DNA from: Taibaiella soli
GTDB lineage: Bacteria; Bacteroidota; Bacteroidia; Chitinophagales; Chitinophagaceae
DNA length: 64,000 bases
Direction of reading: 5' to 3'
NCBI RefSeq assembly: GCF_003236175.1
Contig: NZ_QKTW01000010.1
Location: 93,958 to 157,957 of the forward strand
Part shown: one piece after another, positions 8,985 through 19,010 of the stretch
Layout: every line of letters begins with the position of its first letter
Numbering within the stretch: the stretch's first letter is position 1
Notes under the pieces: model-generated
Seen by the model: only the letters and a program-made list of their open reading frames with translations
What the model was told of the DNA's origin: nothing
Databases searched by the model: none
Position numbers and translations under genes: made by a program

Positions 8985-9413
8985 CTACGGCTCTACATCA
9001 CCGGAAAAATTTTTCTTCGTGAAAAAGATAAAACCACCCAGGTTGCCCAACAGTAAAATGAAATATTCAAGTCTGAAATCTTCCGCTTTAGGAAAGGAAT
9101 AGCCAGTGTTTAATGCTTCAAAATAATTGCCGATCGTCAGCCCATCATAGAATGAATGCACAAAAGCACAGGCACCGATGCTGATCACAATTGCCAGAAT
9201 TGTTTGAATAGCGCGTCTGGACTGTGGTAATGAAAGCGATAGCAAATATGCGGATGCTACAAACAAAAATGCAGGCACAAAATAAATAAGCGGTATCACC
9301 ACAAAGCTGAATCCCTGGTCGAATTTGGAATGCTCATAACGCATCGCATACTTTATTAAAAAGTAAGTGAACACCAGAATTAACGCTATTGCAAAACGGG
9401 CTTTTCTGCTCAT
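8985..9413 (-). CDS. Small four-helix membrane protein, unknown
   Basis: The 142-residue protein is mostly hydrophobic, with about four membrane segments (near 6-23, 34-55, 65-90, 115-135) and a basic end (FTKKNFSG). No family is recognised. It converges with the creatininase-family gene and is followed upstream by another small membrane-protein gene (9475-10020) on the same strand, 61 bp away. Confidence 0.65.
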   Translation of the reverse strand: MSRKARFAIALILVFTYFLIKYAMRYEHSKFDQGFSFVVIPLIYFVPAFLFVASAYLLSLSLPQSRRAIQTILAIVISIGACAFVHSFYDGLTIGNYFEALNTGYSFPKAEDFRLEYFILLLGNLGGFIFFTKKNFSGDVEP

Positions 9414-9474
9414 GATCGTCTAAAGTTATTTCCCAAGGCGAAATTAAGATAGCGCAAATCGCCCAGCTCAAAGA

Positions 9475-10020
9475 CTATTTCGCAATTCTGTAATAAATCG
9501 TATCAATTTTCATCTGCTTCATCAATGCAGAATCTCTGGCATTCAGACTCTGTAATACCACCATTTTTCCATCATTTGCTTTTGACGGACTGTCAAGCAT
9601 AGAAAACGCAAAACTGCAAGTCATAATAATGGCGGCTCCAAAAGACAGCACCTGTATTACAGAACACCAACGCACTACCCGACTATAAATCGACAATGTT
9701 TCGGGCACTACATGAGGAATCTTTTTACGTGGATCCGATATTCCGGAATTTCTTTTGTCCGCATTTTCATTAAACGTATTTATGGTGCGGATATCAAGCG
9801 CGCCGGTTAAATTCATCAATGCGAAAATCCCGAAAATAATAGCAACGACGTACAAGATAAAGATGAGCTTCAATGTGCCACGGTTGTCATAACCATTCAG
9901 CTTGTCCATTCCGCCGATCCCGAGTGTAATTACCGCCACAGAAAGCGTAATGATCTGCTTGATCAGATCAGCTGCAAAATCAAATGCTTTTTTCTGGTGT
10001 TCCTGCATCTCCGGCATCAT
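9475..10020 (-). CDS. Membrane protein of unknown function with three membrane helices
   Basis: The 181-residue protein has an amphipathic N-terminus (EHQKKAFDFAADLIKQ), two close membrane segments (about 24-42 and 49-72), a charged loop of about 40 residues (NADKRNSGISDPRKK) and a third segment near 119-142. The final 35 residues are polar. It follows the 111-residue gene at 10028 by 7 bp, so the two form one unit. The layout (paired hairpin, loop, third helix) is like several small signalling or effector membrane proteins, but no motif supports a specific assignment. Confidence 0.65.
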   Translation of the reverse strand: MMPEMQEHQKKAFDFAADLIKQIITLSVAVITLGIGGMDKLNGYDNRGTLKLIFILYVVAIIFGIFALMNLTGALDIRTINTFNENADKRNSGISDPRKKIPHVVPETLSIYSRVVRWCSVIQVLSFGAAIIMTCSFAFSMLDSPSKANDGKMVVLQSLNARDSALMKQMKIDTIYYRIAK

Positions 10021-10027
10021 TAAAGCT

Positions 10028-10363
10028 TTAGCAGAAAGGAAAAAAGCCGGGACAAAAAATACTCTTGATATCGTTAAAAATCTTCACTGAAATCTCTGGT
10101 GAGTACCGACTTTCATCCTTTGCTTTTTCTATCATTCTATCTATGAGAATGGATAATTTTATTTCGGTGAGATGCCTTACTTCCATGGTGAGATCATTCT
10201 CAAACATTTGCCCGATTCCTTGTTCTATATAAGTTTTCAAAACTGGCTCTGTTGCCTGGGAAATAGCTACATCAGCCCTCGCGCACCGGTCGAACACACC
10301 CGATAAAAGATAGTCGATATAGGCTTGCTGAAGATTTGTTTTCAATGGCGTCTGAAAATCCAT
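10028..10363 (-). CDS. Small helical protein, unknown, paired with 9475-10020
   Basis: The 111-residue protein is alpha-helical and soluble, with an acidic and Met-rich middle (QMFENDLTMEVRHLTEIKLS) and an odd Cys/Phe end (FCPGFFPFC). It has no recognised domain. It sits 7 bp upstream of the three-helix membrane protein gene and is probably translated with it. A partner role is inferred from spacing only. Confidence 0.6.
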   Translation of the reverse strand: MDFQTPLKTNLQQAYIDYLLSGVFDRCARADVAISQATEPVLKTYIEQGIGQMFENDLTMEVRHLTEIKLSILIDRMIEKAKDESRYSPEISVKIFNDIKSIFCPGFFPFC

Positions 10364-10492
10364 AACAGGGATATTTTAAACCAAAAGCTATGAATTTTAT
10401 CCATTCAACCCAATTATTTTATGACGTTTATACATTACATTATAAATCAATAAATAACTACAGAAATTTTTGTGCAAAAACGGGTGCATTCA

Positions 10493-11272
10493 TTAGTCAT
10501 GCTTTTTATCTGGCACAATAAACTCTTTCGCAAACGATTCGTACCAACCGCCTTTTTTCAGCAGATAAGTGAATAGTTCAAAGATGCTCCATCGCTGCGG
10601 TGTCATACGGACTACTGTATGCGTTCTCTTTCCGCCTCGATCGGTCCAATGTATTCCTATCGATTCCTTATAAAATCCACAACCACTATGCACAATAGGC
10701 GTCAAATCCCAGAATTCATGATGCCTTGCAAATTCATCAAAGTCATACCAGTCTTGTAAAGGCAAGTATTTTCGTTCTTCTTTTTTCTTATCTAATTGCC
10801 GGCCCGAAATCAAATACTGTGTATAAACAAGTATCGCTGTATCTGATTTTCTACAAAAAACTAACACATCAAAAGCTAGTTTTCCCGATGTCGAATTTCC
10901 ATATGAAAGTTGAAAGATTTCATCCGCGTCGATACTGTCTATACCGGGAGGACCGATGATATTCATTTGCGATTTTGCCATGCTGTCCAACCGCAGTGAT
11001 TCCAGTCGCGTTTGTTGAAAATCCCGCAAAGACGCAGTATCATTTCTATAATAAGCCTTGAAAAATTTGTAATCCCGCTCGCCCATCCGGTAGTAACCTC
11101 CATCATCATAATCCTTGAAATAATCCAGCACTAGAGAATCACGTAACGTGTGATGGTCATCACATCTGCAATCTTTGCAGGAACTGCACCATAACATAAT
11201 TAATGAAACACAAACCATGATCCATGGTCTTAAGATTGTAGCGACGGATTTGATTGGATTTACGGATTTCAT
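10493..11272 (-). CDS. Lipoprotein of unknown function
   Basis: I place the start at ATG 11272; the frame continues to 11380 but those 36 codons do not look coding. From 11272 the product has a basic N-terminus, a hydrophobic stretch and a lipobox-like Cys cluster (LIMLWCSSCKDCRC), so it is probably a lipoprotein of about 259 residues. The mature part is charged and Tyr/Asp-rich (YFKDYDDGGYYRMGERDYKFFKAYY), and has a later conserved-looking SGCGFYKESIGIHW. No family is recognised. Confidence 0.65.
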   Translation of the reverse strand: MKSVNPIKSVATILRPWIMVCVSLIMLWCSSCKDCRCDDHHTLRDSLVLDYFKDYDDGGYYRMGERDYKFFKAYYRNDTASLRDFQQTRLESLRLDSMAKSQMNIIGPPGIDSIDADEIFQLSYGNSTSGKLAFDVLVFCRKSDTAILVYTQYLISGRQLDKKKEERKYLPLQDWYDFDEFARHHEFWDLTPIVHSGCGFYKESIGIHWTDRGGKRTHTVVRMTPQRWSIFELFTYLLKKGGWYESFAKEFIVPDKKHD

Positions 11273-11487
11273 GAAGCAAACAAAATAAATGAATTTAAGA
11301 AAAACCGACCATTGGTCCGTTACTGTTGTTTCAAAACTTTCATGGCTTGACAGCACGCTGGAAGCGGGATCCATAGCCAAATTACCGGCATGCCGCTTTA
11401 ACTTTTTAACCGATTAACTTATTAACGTTCTGAGAACACTATGTATTATTAAAAATTTTAATTAAATTAAAGTTAAAATGAACCGAT

Positions 11488-11973
11488 ATGAGCAATTATC
11501 CCAAAGAAATCGCGGTATTTCATCAGACAATAGAGCGCTTAAAAGGAATCGGAAATGTAGAAAGCGGGATTGAAACGCTCGACGGAATAGAAGGCGATGA
11601 ACTCAGCAACGCCGAATATCATAACCTTCCAATTGCCACTTTATTGAGAACAGACGGCGGTATTGAAGATGAAGTGATCACCCAATTTGAATTTACGATT
11701 GACAAATCGCCTGAAAGCCTGATCTCGCTGGAATTTCTTTCCTGGTTCGTGCGCGATAAATCAAGCGGTGGTATTCCTGTTCAATTGAGAACATTCGCGT
11801 TTCCGCCGCAAACACCCGATGGCATTCAGCTCGGTCAGACGCTAAAGTTTTGCATTGATTATTTCATCGAAGATGTAAGCGAATCACTTCAGCCGATTTT
11901 AGATAAAATATCTGCGTTGAATAACTCTTTAGAACTTGCGATCCAGATTTATAATATACCGACAAAGAATTGA
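11488..11973 (+). CDS. Hypothetical cytoplasmic protein
   Basis: The 161-residue protein is acidic and soluble, with no signal peptide or membrane segment. It carries a beta-rich core (EDEVITQFEFTIDKSPESL) and a C-terminal helix. No family is recognised. The start ATG follows an AT-rich leader (11440-11480) after a repeat-poor gap. It stands alone, convergent to ppk1. Confidence 0.6.
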   Translation: MSNYPKEIAVFHQTIERLKGIGNVESGIETLDGIEGDELSNAEYHNLPIATLLRTDGGIEDEVITQFEFTIDKSPESLISLEFLSWFVRDKSSGGIPVQLRTFAFPPQTPDGIQLGQTLKFCIDYFIEDVSESLQPILDKISALNNSLELAIQIYNIPTKN

Positions 11974-11987
11974 GCTACCACACTTAT

Positions 11988-12010
11988 CAGTCGGAGCGCA
12001 GTCGAAATCC
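11988..12010. repeat. Partial copy of the CTTCGACT(C/G)CGCTC extragenic repeat
   Basis: On the minus strand this reads GGATTTCGACTGCGCTCCGA, a relative of the copies at 27184, 56101, 56190 and 56272. It lies in the short gap between two convergent genes. Confidence 0.5.
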
Positions 12011-12051
12011 GCCTGTGCTCCGCATCTTCCAACTCGCATATGAACTCACCT

Positions 12052-14094
12052 TTAGGACTTGGGGCTAAGCTTCTTATAAATTGCCTCCTGCGCTGCAATC
12101 CGCTCACCATTCACTTCTGGCATTACCATTTCCCCTGCACTATTAATTAGTCTTGCCTGCACGTTATCGGCAAGCTGTAAATGAATGATCTCGCGAATTT
12201 CCTGTTTCAGTTTTTCATCCTTCAACGGAAAAACCGATTCAATACGGCGATGCAGATTGCGCACCATCCAATCGGCAGAACCGAGATAAAACGCTTCCTC
12301 ACCGTCATTCCCAAAAATGAATACCCGCGCGTGTTCCAGATAACGATCTACGATACGTCGTACGGAAATATTTTCACTCATACCAGGCACACCGGGCACC
12401 AGACAACAAATGCTGCGCACAATGAGATTGATTTTGACACCCGCGTTACTCGCTTCATACAGCAGATTGATCATTTCTTTTTCCTGAAGATTGTTCAGCT
12501 TAATGGTGATCTCTGCTTTCCGCCCCGCCTGTTGATGCGCCATTTCTCTACGGATCATTTCCTCGAAACGATCCTGCATATTAAACCGTGCAACCATCAG
12601 CTTTTGAAAACGAATAAAATCATATTCTTCCGGCTGTTGGCGTGACGGCAAATAAGCAAACAACAGATCTACATCCTGCGTAATCTCTTTGTCAGTCGTC
12701 ATTAACACATGATCTGTATAAAATCTTGCGGTACGTTCATTGAAATTTCCAGTAGCCAGCAGCGCGTAGTATTTGCTCTTCCTGTCTTCCTTCCGCTTCA
12801 CCAGCGCTAGTTTCGCATGCACTTTCATATTCGGAATGCTATAAACAATCCGCACTCCAGCCGCTTTCATTTTCTTCGCCCAATTAAGATTATTGGCTTC
12901 GTCAAATCTTGCTTTAAGCTCTACGAAAGCTGTTACCTTCTTACCATTCTTCGCAGCACTGATCAATGTGCTCGCAATCTGAGAATCTGCTGCAACGCGA
13001 TAAAGCGTCACATAAATTTCGGTTACATCCGGATGAATAGCTGCTTCGTTAAAGAAACGGAGTATGTAATCATACGATTGATACGGCAGATGAATCAGTA
13101 AATCCTGGTCTTCGATCGCTTGCAATACCGATACTTTGTTCTTAAGCACCGGATGCGGCAAAGGCGGCATAGGCGCATATAGCAGCGACTTGCCTTTGGG
13201 ATTCGGCAAATCAGCAAGATCTTTCAGATTATGATAACGTCCACCGGCAACCATTTCCGCATCAGTAAGATGAAAATAGGTTTTAATAAAGAATTGTATT
13301 TCTTCCGCCATTCCTGATTCGTAGAGAAAACGCGTAGGCAAACTGGTTTCCCGTTTCGAAATCATCTGACGAATTTCATCTTCGAGTTCTGCACTCGTTT
13401 CATCCTGAATTCCGACATCGCCATTCAGCGTCATCTTAAAGCTATAGACGCTTTTGATCTGTTTTCCTGGAAAGGCATATTGTATGTTCTGACGAATAGC
13501 ATCGTCTATAAAAATGATCTGATGTTTACCCTCTATATCTGGCAATGACACAAAGCGACCAACAGCTTCCTGAGGAATATTTAATACCGCATACTGAACC
13601 GATTCATGATTCTGCAACTGTATAATAAAATAAAGTCCATTGTTATGCAGCATTACAGGCTCATTACCTTCCAGCAATACCGGCTGCAGGTAAGACAAAA
13701 TCCTGGTATGAAAAAGGTCGTTGATTATCTGCTGATGCACCGGAGCAACGACTTCATTATAATACAGATGAATATTCTCTTTTTGCAGTGCAGGCAATAA
13801 TTGCTGCGTCAGAATGCGACCAAAATCTTCCTGTTGTTCCCGAACCATCTGCTGTATTTTCTGCAGTAGCGCTTCGTCGGATTGTTCTTCTGTTGCCAGC
13901 GCCGGATTTTCCCGCAGTGCCAGCAATGACGGATATCGTACCCGGAAAAATTCATCCAGATTAGATGAAAAAATAGACAAGAAACGAACACGATCATAGA
14001 CCGGAACATTTGTATTTTCTGCTTCCTGTAACACGCGGTGATTGAATTGCAACCAGCTTATATCTCTGTTGAAATATTGATATCCCAAAGCCAT
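12052..14094 (-). CDS. ppk1: Polyphosphate kinase 1
   Basis: The 680-residue enzyme makes inorganic polyphosphate from ATP (reversible) and is of normal family length. The N-terminal domain begins YFNRDISWLQFNHRVLQEA, a clear PPK1 signature. The catalytic core contains YVTLYRVAADSQIA, the phospho-His motif NMKVHAKLALV, ATGNFNERTARFYTDH, and the second His in YLEHARVFIFGNDG, followed by YLGSADWM. All key residues appear present. It is the last gene of a five-gene minus-strand unit, 20 bp after the HD-PycTM gene. That position suggests control together with two phosphohydrolase-type proteins. Confidence 0.97.
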   Translation of the reverse strand: MALGYQYFNRDISWLQFNHRVLQEAENTNVPVYDRVRFLSIFSSNLDEFFRVRYPSLLALRENPALATEEQSDEALLQKIQQMVREQQEDFGRILTQQLLPALQKENIHLYYNEVVAPVHQQIINDLFHTRILSYLQPVLLEGNEPVMLHNNGLYFIIQLQNHESVQYAVLNIPQEAVGRFVSLPDIEGKHQIIFIDDAIRQNIQYAFPGKQIKSVYSFKMTLNGDVGIQDETSAELEDEIRQMISKRETSLPTRFLYESGMAEEIQFFIKTYFHLTDAEMVAGGRYHNLKDLADLPNPKGKSLLYAPMPPLPHPVLKNKVSVLQAIEDQDLLIHLPYQSYDYILRFFNEAAIHPDVTEIYVTLYRVAADSQIASTLISAAKNGKKVTAFVELKARFDEANNLNWAKKMKAAGVRIVYSIPNMKVHAKLALVKRKEDRKSKYYALLATGNFNERTARFYTDHVLMTTDKEITQDVDLLFAYLPSRQQPEEYDFIRFQKLMVARFNMQDRFEEMIRREMAHQQAGRKAEITIKLNNLQEKEMINLLYEASNAGVKINLIVRSICCLVPGVPGMSENISVRRIVDRYLEHARVFIFGNDGEEAFYLGSADWMVRNLHRRIESVFPLKDEKLKQEIREIIHLQLADNVQARLINSAGEMVMPEVNGERIAAQEAIYKKLSPKS

Positions 14095-14114
14095 AATTAA
14101 ATTTCAGGCGCTTA

Positions 14115-15323
14115 TTATCTGATGATGATTGCCAAAACAAATGAAAGAGACGAAATGACGAAGCCAAACATGAATACATTGTAAGCTATACGCAGCAATT
14201 TATACTTGCGACCAAGCACCACACCCAGATTATAAATATCGCGTGTCATGCTGCCATAAAGGAATTCAGAGTCTTTCATCATTTCATTAATACCCCATTC
14301 ATAATCGTCAAGACTCATCCTATAAAAATTTCCGAAGAACAAAAGATTGGCGCGCTTGCTGGTAATATCTTCTTTGGTAAAAGTGCCCTGCGTTACATTT
14401 GGCCGTGTCACCAGAATAGCAAACACAATTGAAATCAGCGATGTTGCCATCGTTAGAATCGCAGGAATAATGAGATTGGTATTATCCTCGAGCTTGCGGA
14501 ACAATAAAGAAACCAGCACTGATACGATAATAGAATTGACTGTGATCATGATATGTGCTTTATTGTCTGCCATCTCACTCAGTCGCAGGTGATTGGTAGA
14601 TGTAGTGCGGAACATAGTTTCAACGCCACGTTCCGGCTTCATCCCCTTGTCTTTCTTTTTATGTTCTTTATCCTTTTCTTTTCCTTTTATCTCGCTATTT
14701 GTTTCCATTGCTTTATGTTCCTTTTTATCCAGCTTTTCGCGGAGTTTTTTAATATTTTCTTCCTTGCCCTGCTGTAGTAAAGTGCGGGCATAATCTGTAT
14801 GGTATTGCTGGCGTTGCAACATTTCTATATTACCCGCATACCATTTATCGTCGGGCAAAGCGCAACCAAGTCTGGCCTCTACTTCCTTGCGCACTTGTTT
14901 ATTTGTCTCCTTAAAACGTTCCGTACCCATATGAAAGAGATCTGCATCACAAATAATCTGCTCTATCAGTGTATTGGGCGACTGCGGTAACCTCGTAGCC
15001 ATAATACAGCCTTTCACTTTCATGATAAGCGACTCAGCAGCGTTTTGTTCCCGCAGCCATTTTTCTGCCAGTGCCGCGCCACGCATTTCATGTTGTTCGG
15101 CAGCACCTGTAAGGTATCCGACATCATGAAACCAGGCCGCCACATACACTGCTGTGTAATCTTCCTCCTCCAGCTGATAATGATCACTGATCTGCACGGC
15201 CGCCTGCACTACTCCTTCCACATGACCGAGGTTGTGGTACGGAAGCTGCGTTTCAGCAGGTGCCGTTGCGTACAGGTTGCGAACATAAGCTGCGACCAGG
15301 TCCATCAATGCGTTCGTATTCAT
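14115..15323 (-). CDS. HD phosphohydrolase fused to Pycsar-type transmembrane effector domain (PycTM, DUF5706-like)
   Basis: The 402-residue protein has three parts. Residues 1-180 form an HD-superfamily domain with candidate metal ligands H34 (YHNLGH), H66-D67 (WFHDVGY) and D128 (CDADLFH). Residues 187-234 are an extremely charged Lys/Glu linker. Residues 240-402 match the Pycsar effector membrane domain: RLSEMADNKAHIMITVNS, two helices at about 256-275 and 284-305, a long cytoplasmic part with LLFFGNFYRMSLDDYEWG, and a last helix at about 383-401. In Pycsar defence the domain damages the membrane after a cyclase makes cCMP or cUMP (known for the family). No cyclase is encoded here, and the position beside ppk1 suggests a housekeeping or phosphate role (inference). 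The HD part may hydrolyse a nucleotide signal. Confidence 0.88.
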   Translation of the reverse strand: MNTNALMDLVAAYVRNLYATAPAETQLPYHNLGHVEGVVQAAVQISDHYQLEEEDYTAVYVAAWFHDVGYLTGAAEQHEMRGAALAEKWLREQNAAESLIMKVKGCIMATRLPQSPNTLIEQIICDADLFHMGTERFKETNKQVRKEVEARLGCALPDDKWYAGNIEMLQRQQYHTDYARTLLQQGKEENIKKLREKLDKKEHKAMETNSEIKGKEKDKEHKKKDKGMKPERGVETMFRTTSTNHLRLSEMADNKAHIMITVNSIIVSVLVSLLFRKLEDNTNLIIPAILTMATSLISIVFAILVTRPNVTQGTFTKEDITSKRANLLFFGNFYRMSLDDYEWGINEMMKDSEFLYGSMTRDIYNLGVVLGRKYKLLRIAYNVFMFGFVISSLSFVLAIIIR

Positions 15324-15350
15324 GATTCGATTGTTTTTTCTGTTGAAAAT

Positions 15351-18300
15351 TTAAAACCGGTACCCAATTCTGAAATAAGGATAAACACCTTCGGTAGAAA
15401 AACCGAGCATTGCATTAACCAGCAGCAATTTTGCCGGTGTTATATAAGCGCCAAAACCATAACCATCATGCCATTTAGCCGATGACTCGTCTTTCACCCA
15501 AACACGTCCCACATCGTTAAAACCAAGCACGCCTACCTGTCCAGGAAAAAGATAGGACGCAAAATCGAACAACTTAATCCGCAGCTCAATATTGTGGTAC
15601 AACATCGAAGTCCCCGCAAAACGGTAGCTGCGAAAGCCGCTCAGATTCTCTTTTCCGCCGAGATACAAGTATTGAAAAAATTCGGGCTCCCCCATCAGCA
15701 CACCACCGCCTATGCGGTTTGCGATCACAACACGCGGATCCATATGAAAGCTGATAAAGAAACGCATATCGGTCTGCAACACACCCACAGTCTTCTCTCC
15801 TTCGTTCAGCTGTTGTACACCCGCAAAGGTGGTACGCCAGAAAAATCCGCGCGTCGGTTGTACTTCGTCATTGCGTGTATCTATTTCGTAACCGGCATTC
15901 AGACCCAGATAAAATTTATCATTGAACAAATCATCTTCAGGGTGCTCTGCCTGATAGACATTGATATAACGACCTTCATTATCAGATTTATCCATCTTGA
16001 AATATTGCGAAGCAATCCCTGCAAAAACCTTTAAAGGTTTGCTCAGCTGACGTTGCAGATTGATCTGCGTACCAATCAGATTATAACGGGTTCGATAGTA
16101 ACGAATGGCATCATCGCCTTCCTGATTAAATTCTGACTCATTACCGACACCAAAGAAATTGGAAGTATTGTCAGGCGCTTTTGCGTTGACATTAATATTG
16201 AGATCGTTCTTTCCGATCAGCTTTTTAAAGTCACCATTATAACGGACAAATGTTGCATCGGTAGCAAGCGAATGACCAATCATCAGATTATGCATCTGCG
16301 CATACGGCTCCTTGCGAAAACCTTGTTTAGTATACTTCAGACCAACCCCAAGTAACACCCCATCGTCGAGATTATAACCGGCGGTTGCCTGTGGCATCAA
16401 TACATTATACTTAAAAGATTGTCCGTTAAATTCATTAACCGCATGATTGTCTTCCGTACGAATACTTGCCTGGCTCCGCGATGGATAATCGTTTTCTTTA
16501 TCAGAACGATCGTAAATAACCAGTTTGGATTTATTGCGCAGCTCAGATACTACTCTAAAACTATCTTCACCGCCGCCGCCTATCATCCGCACTTTGATCG
16601 GAGATTTTTCCGTACCGCTCACTTCAAACACATCTTTACCACCACGACCGTATAAACGTACTTCCTTCGTTTCGCCCTTCTCAAACCTGCGTTCAAACAT
16701 CTGATGTCCTGCCGTACCATCCTTTTTTATTTTGTAAACACTTACGGTTACGTCACCATTGTCTTCATGCACTATTTGAAATAATTCACGTTTATCTGAC
16801 CCGGTTACATCTACAGCTTTTGCCAGGAAACGATAATATTTTAAACCTTCGGGCAATAAAATATCTCTACGCGATTTCAAATAATCTTCCGTCATCTTGC
16901 CGCATTCTGCATACACAGGCGCAGGCATTTGCAACACAGCTTCATGAATTATACTGTCAGTCATTTCCTGCTGCAATTGACCGATTACTTTCTTCCAATC
17001 TGCTTCATTCAGCTCGCGCAAAAAATAACGGTCAAAATAGCGGGCATTAAACATCGCACCTTCCACGTTTGGAATATTTGGTTTAAACCCTTGAAACTTC
17101 GGCATAATCCATTTACGCGCGGCAATCCATGGAATCACACCAGTATTCACAAAATAAGTCTGGTCGCGGTCGCGGGGAATCGGATAAAACTCATCGCGGC
17201 CTTCCTTATCTTCTTTTTTACCCCAGCGCCACTGGTCTTCATGCCGGTCCCAATCAGAGATCAACAGATCCAGCATACGTGCTTTCAGCACTGCTTTTTC
17301 GTCAATGCTATTATCGTTGTCATCTTCTAGTTTATCTAATACTTTCGGCGTATTGTAAGTCTTTTCATTCTTTCCGCCGCCGGGTTCCCGCTCTTCAAAA
17401 ATGCAGACGCTTCCGCCAAAATCGTTTTCATACATCCCTAATGCCGGATCATGTGGCACGTATACGACCTGCGGTTCGGCATGCGGTACTTTCGCAGCTG
17501 TTGCCAATATAGGCACCGTCAGCGGAGCATAAGGATTGGCTGCAGAGATCTGATCCTGCACCACGTCTTTGGCTACTGTTTTGCGCAGGTCTTCAGGCAA
17601 TGCTTTCTCAGGATCTTTTTGCAACGTACGCAACACCCATTCCTTGCCAGACGCGTCTTTCATGCGTAGCGACTTTGTCTGTTTACCTCCGCCTTTTTGC
17701 AATATGGTGAGCCCACCTTTTTCTTCGGTGATATGAAACACTTTCATGCTTACGGGTGTTGCCCATATTTTACGGTAATTTTCGCCAAACCAAAAGCGGT
17801 GTGCATTGCCGACCTGATCATATTCTGGCGCAATCGTCGCAATAATACTATCTGCAACTACCTCAGTGCCACTCACAGGAAGATTGGGACGCAGCGTTAC
17901 AGGCTGGCGCGTAATTGCCGGCGACAAATAAGAAAATGCTTCTTTCGCTTTGCCGGATTCATCTACCTCATAAAAACGGATTTTTTCAGTGCCGTCTTTC
18001 ATATAAAGTATCTCAGCAAAGCCCCGGCTGCTCGATGCAAACAATGTATTCTTTGCAGTCTTTACCCGTTCCTGATTAATACCAGAACCACTTACAATAT
18101 AGTTACGGTCTTTATCACGAATCAATTGCAGGTTGTGATCGTGCCCCCCAACGAAAGTAACATCTGGTGCTACTGCCAGCGCATCTTCGATACCACTGAT
18201 CATATCTTTATACACCGGATTTTTCAAATCCTGCACATTACCAAATCCGCCACGTACAATCGGATAGATGGAACCGAGCACTGGCAAAGGGATGTAAAGG

Positions 18301-19010
18301 TTATCCTTCAGATCTGTAAAGGGAAAGATATGCTGTTTCCAGGTGTAGTAACCGCCATGAATACCATGACTGCGCATCGGTTGATGTGACGCGAAAATGA
18401 TTTTCTTATTCCGGTTACGATATGCGATATCGTGCAGCTTCACCAAAACTTCGTCGTTTGTTTTACAAGCGCAATCACTCTCAATGCCGGGCTTTTCATA
18501 AGGCTGTAACCACCATTGTGTATCCATCAGAATGATTACGGTACTGTCGTCAACCGGAATTTCCTCCGGCCCCGGACAACCATCTACCGGCAAAAAATGT
18601 ACATTGGGCCATTGCCAGTCATTCACTAATTGTCCTTGTCGTTTGATTCGCTCCAGCCCCTCCTGGCCACTTTTCTGCCAGTCATGATTACCTGGAATTA
18701 CGTAGACATTGGCTTTATAATGAAAAAACGGTTTCAGCTGTTTGGTGAGAATCTCGACGCTTGCTGCGTAATTCTTTTCGTCTTTATCAGGCAACCCTTT
18801 GGGGTAAATATTATCACCTACAAACAAAATCGTTGTATGCAGATCACCGCGATCAATCATATTAGCCAATGCATCGGGCACAATACTTTTACCATTGTAT
18901 AATTTTCCGGCATCACCAATAATAAAAATCCGCTGTCGAACTTCTCCATCCTGCGCCACAACAGCATTCCAGCAAAAAAAGAAAATAACAATAAGTAGCG
19001 ATCTTATCAT
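15351..19010 (-). CDS. Calcineurin-like metallophosphoesterase fused to an outer-membrane beta-barrel
   Basis: The 1219-residue protein has a signal peptide (LLIVIFFFCWNAVVAQ) and a metallophosphoesterase domain with the full motif set: GDAG (32-35), GDN (65-67), GNHD (107-110), FASHQPMRSHG and GGHDHNLQ. A middle region of about 450 residues follows, with EWVLRTLQKDPEKALP and DLLISDWDRHEDQWRWG, the latter kinase-like or HipA-like in look. The last 350 residues form a BamA/surface-antigen-type barrel ending in Phe (YFRIGYRF). It should sit in the outer membrane with its phosphatase part in the periplasm. It overlaps the upstream propeller gene by 4 bp and precedes HD-PycTM by 27 bp. The substrate is unknown; extracytoplasmic phosphate release is a reasonable guess. 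Confidence 0.88.
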   Translation of the reverse strand: MIRSLLIVIFFFCWNAVVAQDGEVRQRIFIIGDAGKLYNGKSIVPDALANMIDRGDLHTTILFVGDNIYPKGLPDKDEKNYAASVEILTKQLKPFFHYKANVYVIPGNHDWQKSGQEGLERIKRQGQLVNDWQWPNVHFLPVDGCPGPEEIPVDDSTVIILMDTQWWLQPYEKPGIESDCACKTNDEVLVKLHDIAYRNRNKKIIFASHQPMRSHGIHGGYYTWKQHIFPFTDLKDNLYIPLPVLGSIYPIVRGGFGNVQDLKNPVYKDMISGIEDALAVAPDVTFVGGHDHNLQLIRDKDRNYIVSGSGINQERVKTAKNTLFASSSRGFAEILYMKDGTEKIRFYEVDESGKAKEAFSYLSPAITRQPVTLRPNLPVSGTEVVADSIIATIAPEYDQVGNAHRFWFGENYRKIWATPVSMKVFHITEEKGGLTILQKGGGKQTKSLRMKDASGKEWVLRTLQKDPEKALPEDLRKTVAKDVVQDQISAANPYAPLTVPILATAAKVPHAEPQVVYVPHDPALGMYENDFGGSVCIFEEREPGGGKNEKTYNTPKVLDKLEDDNDNSIDEKAVLKARMLDLLISDWDRHEDQWRWGKKEDKEGRDEFYPIPRDRDQTYFVNTGVIPWIAARKWIMPKFQGFKPNIPNVEGAMFNARYFDRYFLRELNEADWKKVIGQLQQEMTDSIIHEAVLQMPAPVYAECGKMTEDYLKSRRDILLPEGLKYYRFLAKAVDVTGSDKRELFQIVHEDNGDVTVSVYKIKKDGTAGHQMFERRFEKGETKEVRLYGRGGKDVFEVSGTEKSPIKVRMIGGGGEDSFRVVSELRNKSKLVIYDRSDKENDYPSRSQASIRTEDNHAVNEFNGQSFKYNVLMPQATAGYNLDDGVLLGVGLKYTKQGFRKEPYAQMHNLMIGHSLATDATFVRYNGDFKKLIGKNDLNINVNAKAPDNTSNFFGVGNESEFNQEGDDAIRYYRTRYNLIGTQINLQRQLSKPLKVFAGIASQYFKMDKSDNEGRYINVYQAEHPEDDLFNDKFYLGLNAGYEIDTRNDEVQPTRGFFWRTTFAGVQQLNEGEKTVGVLQTDMRFFISFHMDPRVVIANRIGGGVLMGEPEFFQYLYLGGKENLSGFRSYRFAGTSMLYHNIELRIKLFDFASYLFPGQVGVLGFNDVGRVWVKDESSAKWHDGYGFGAYITPAKLLLVNAMLGFSTEGVYPYFRIGYRF

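Noticed and set aside
14115-15323. A complete Pycsar defence system
   Set aside because: Only the effector-type domain is present; no adenylate/pyrimidine cyclase gene lies within the window.
17697-18389. 230-codon frame antisense to the phosphoesterase/barrel gene
   Set aside because: Composition is Cys/Phe/Ile-rich and the opposite strand has the metallophosphoesterase motifs.
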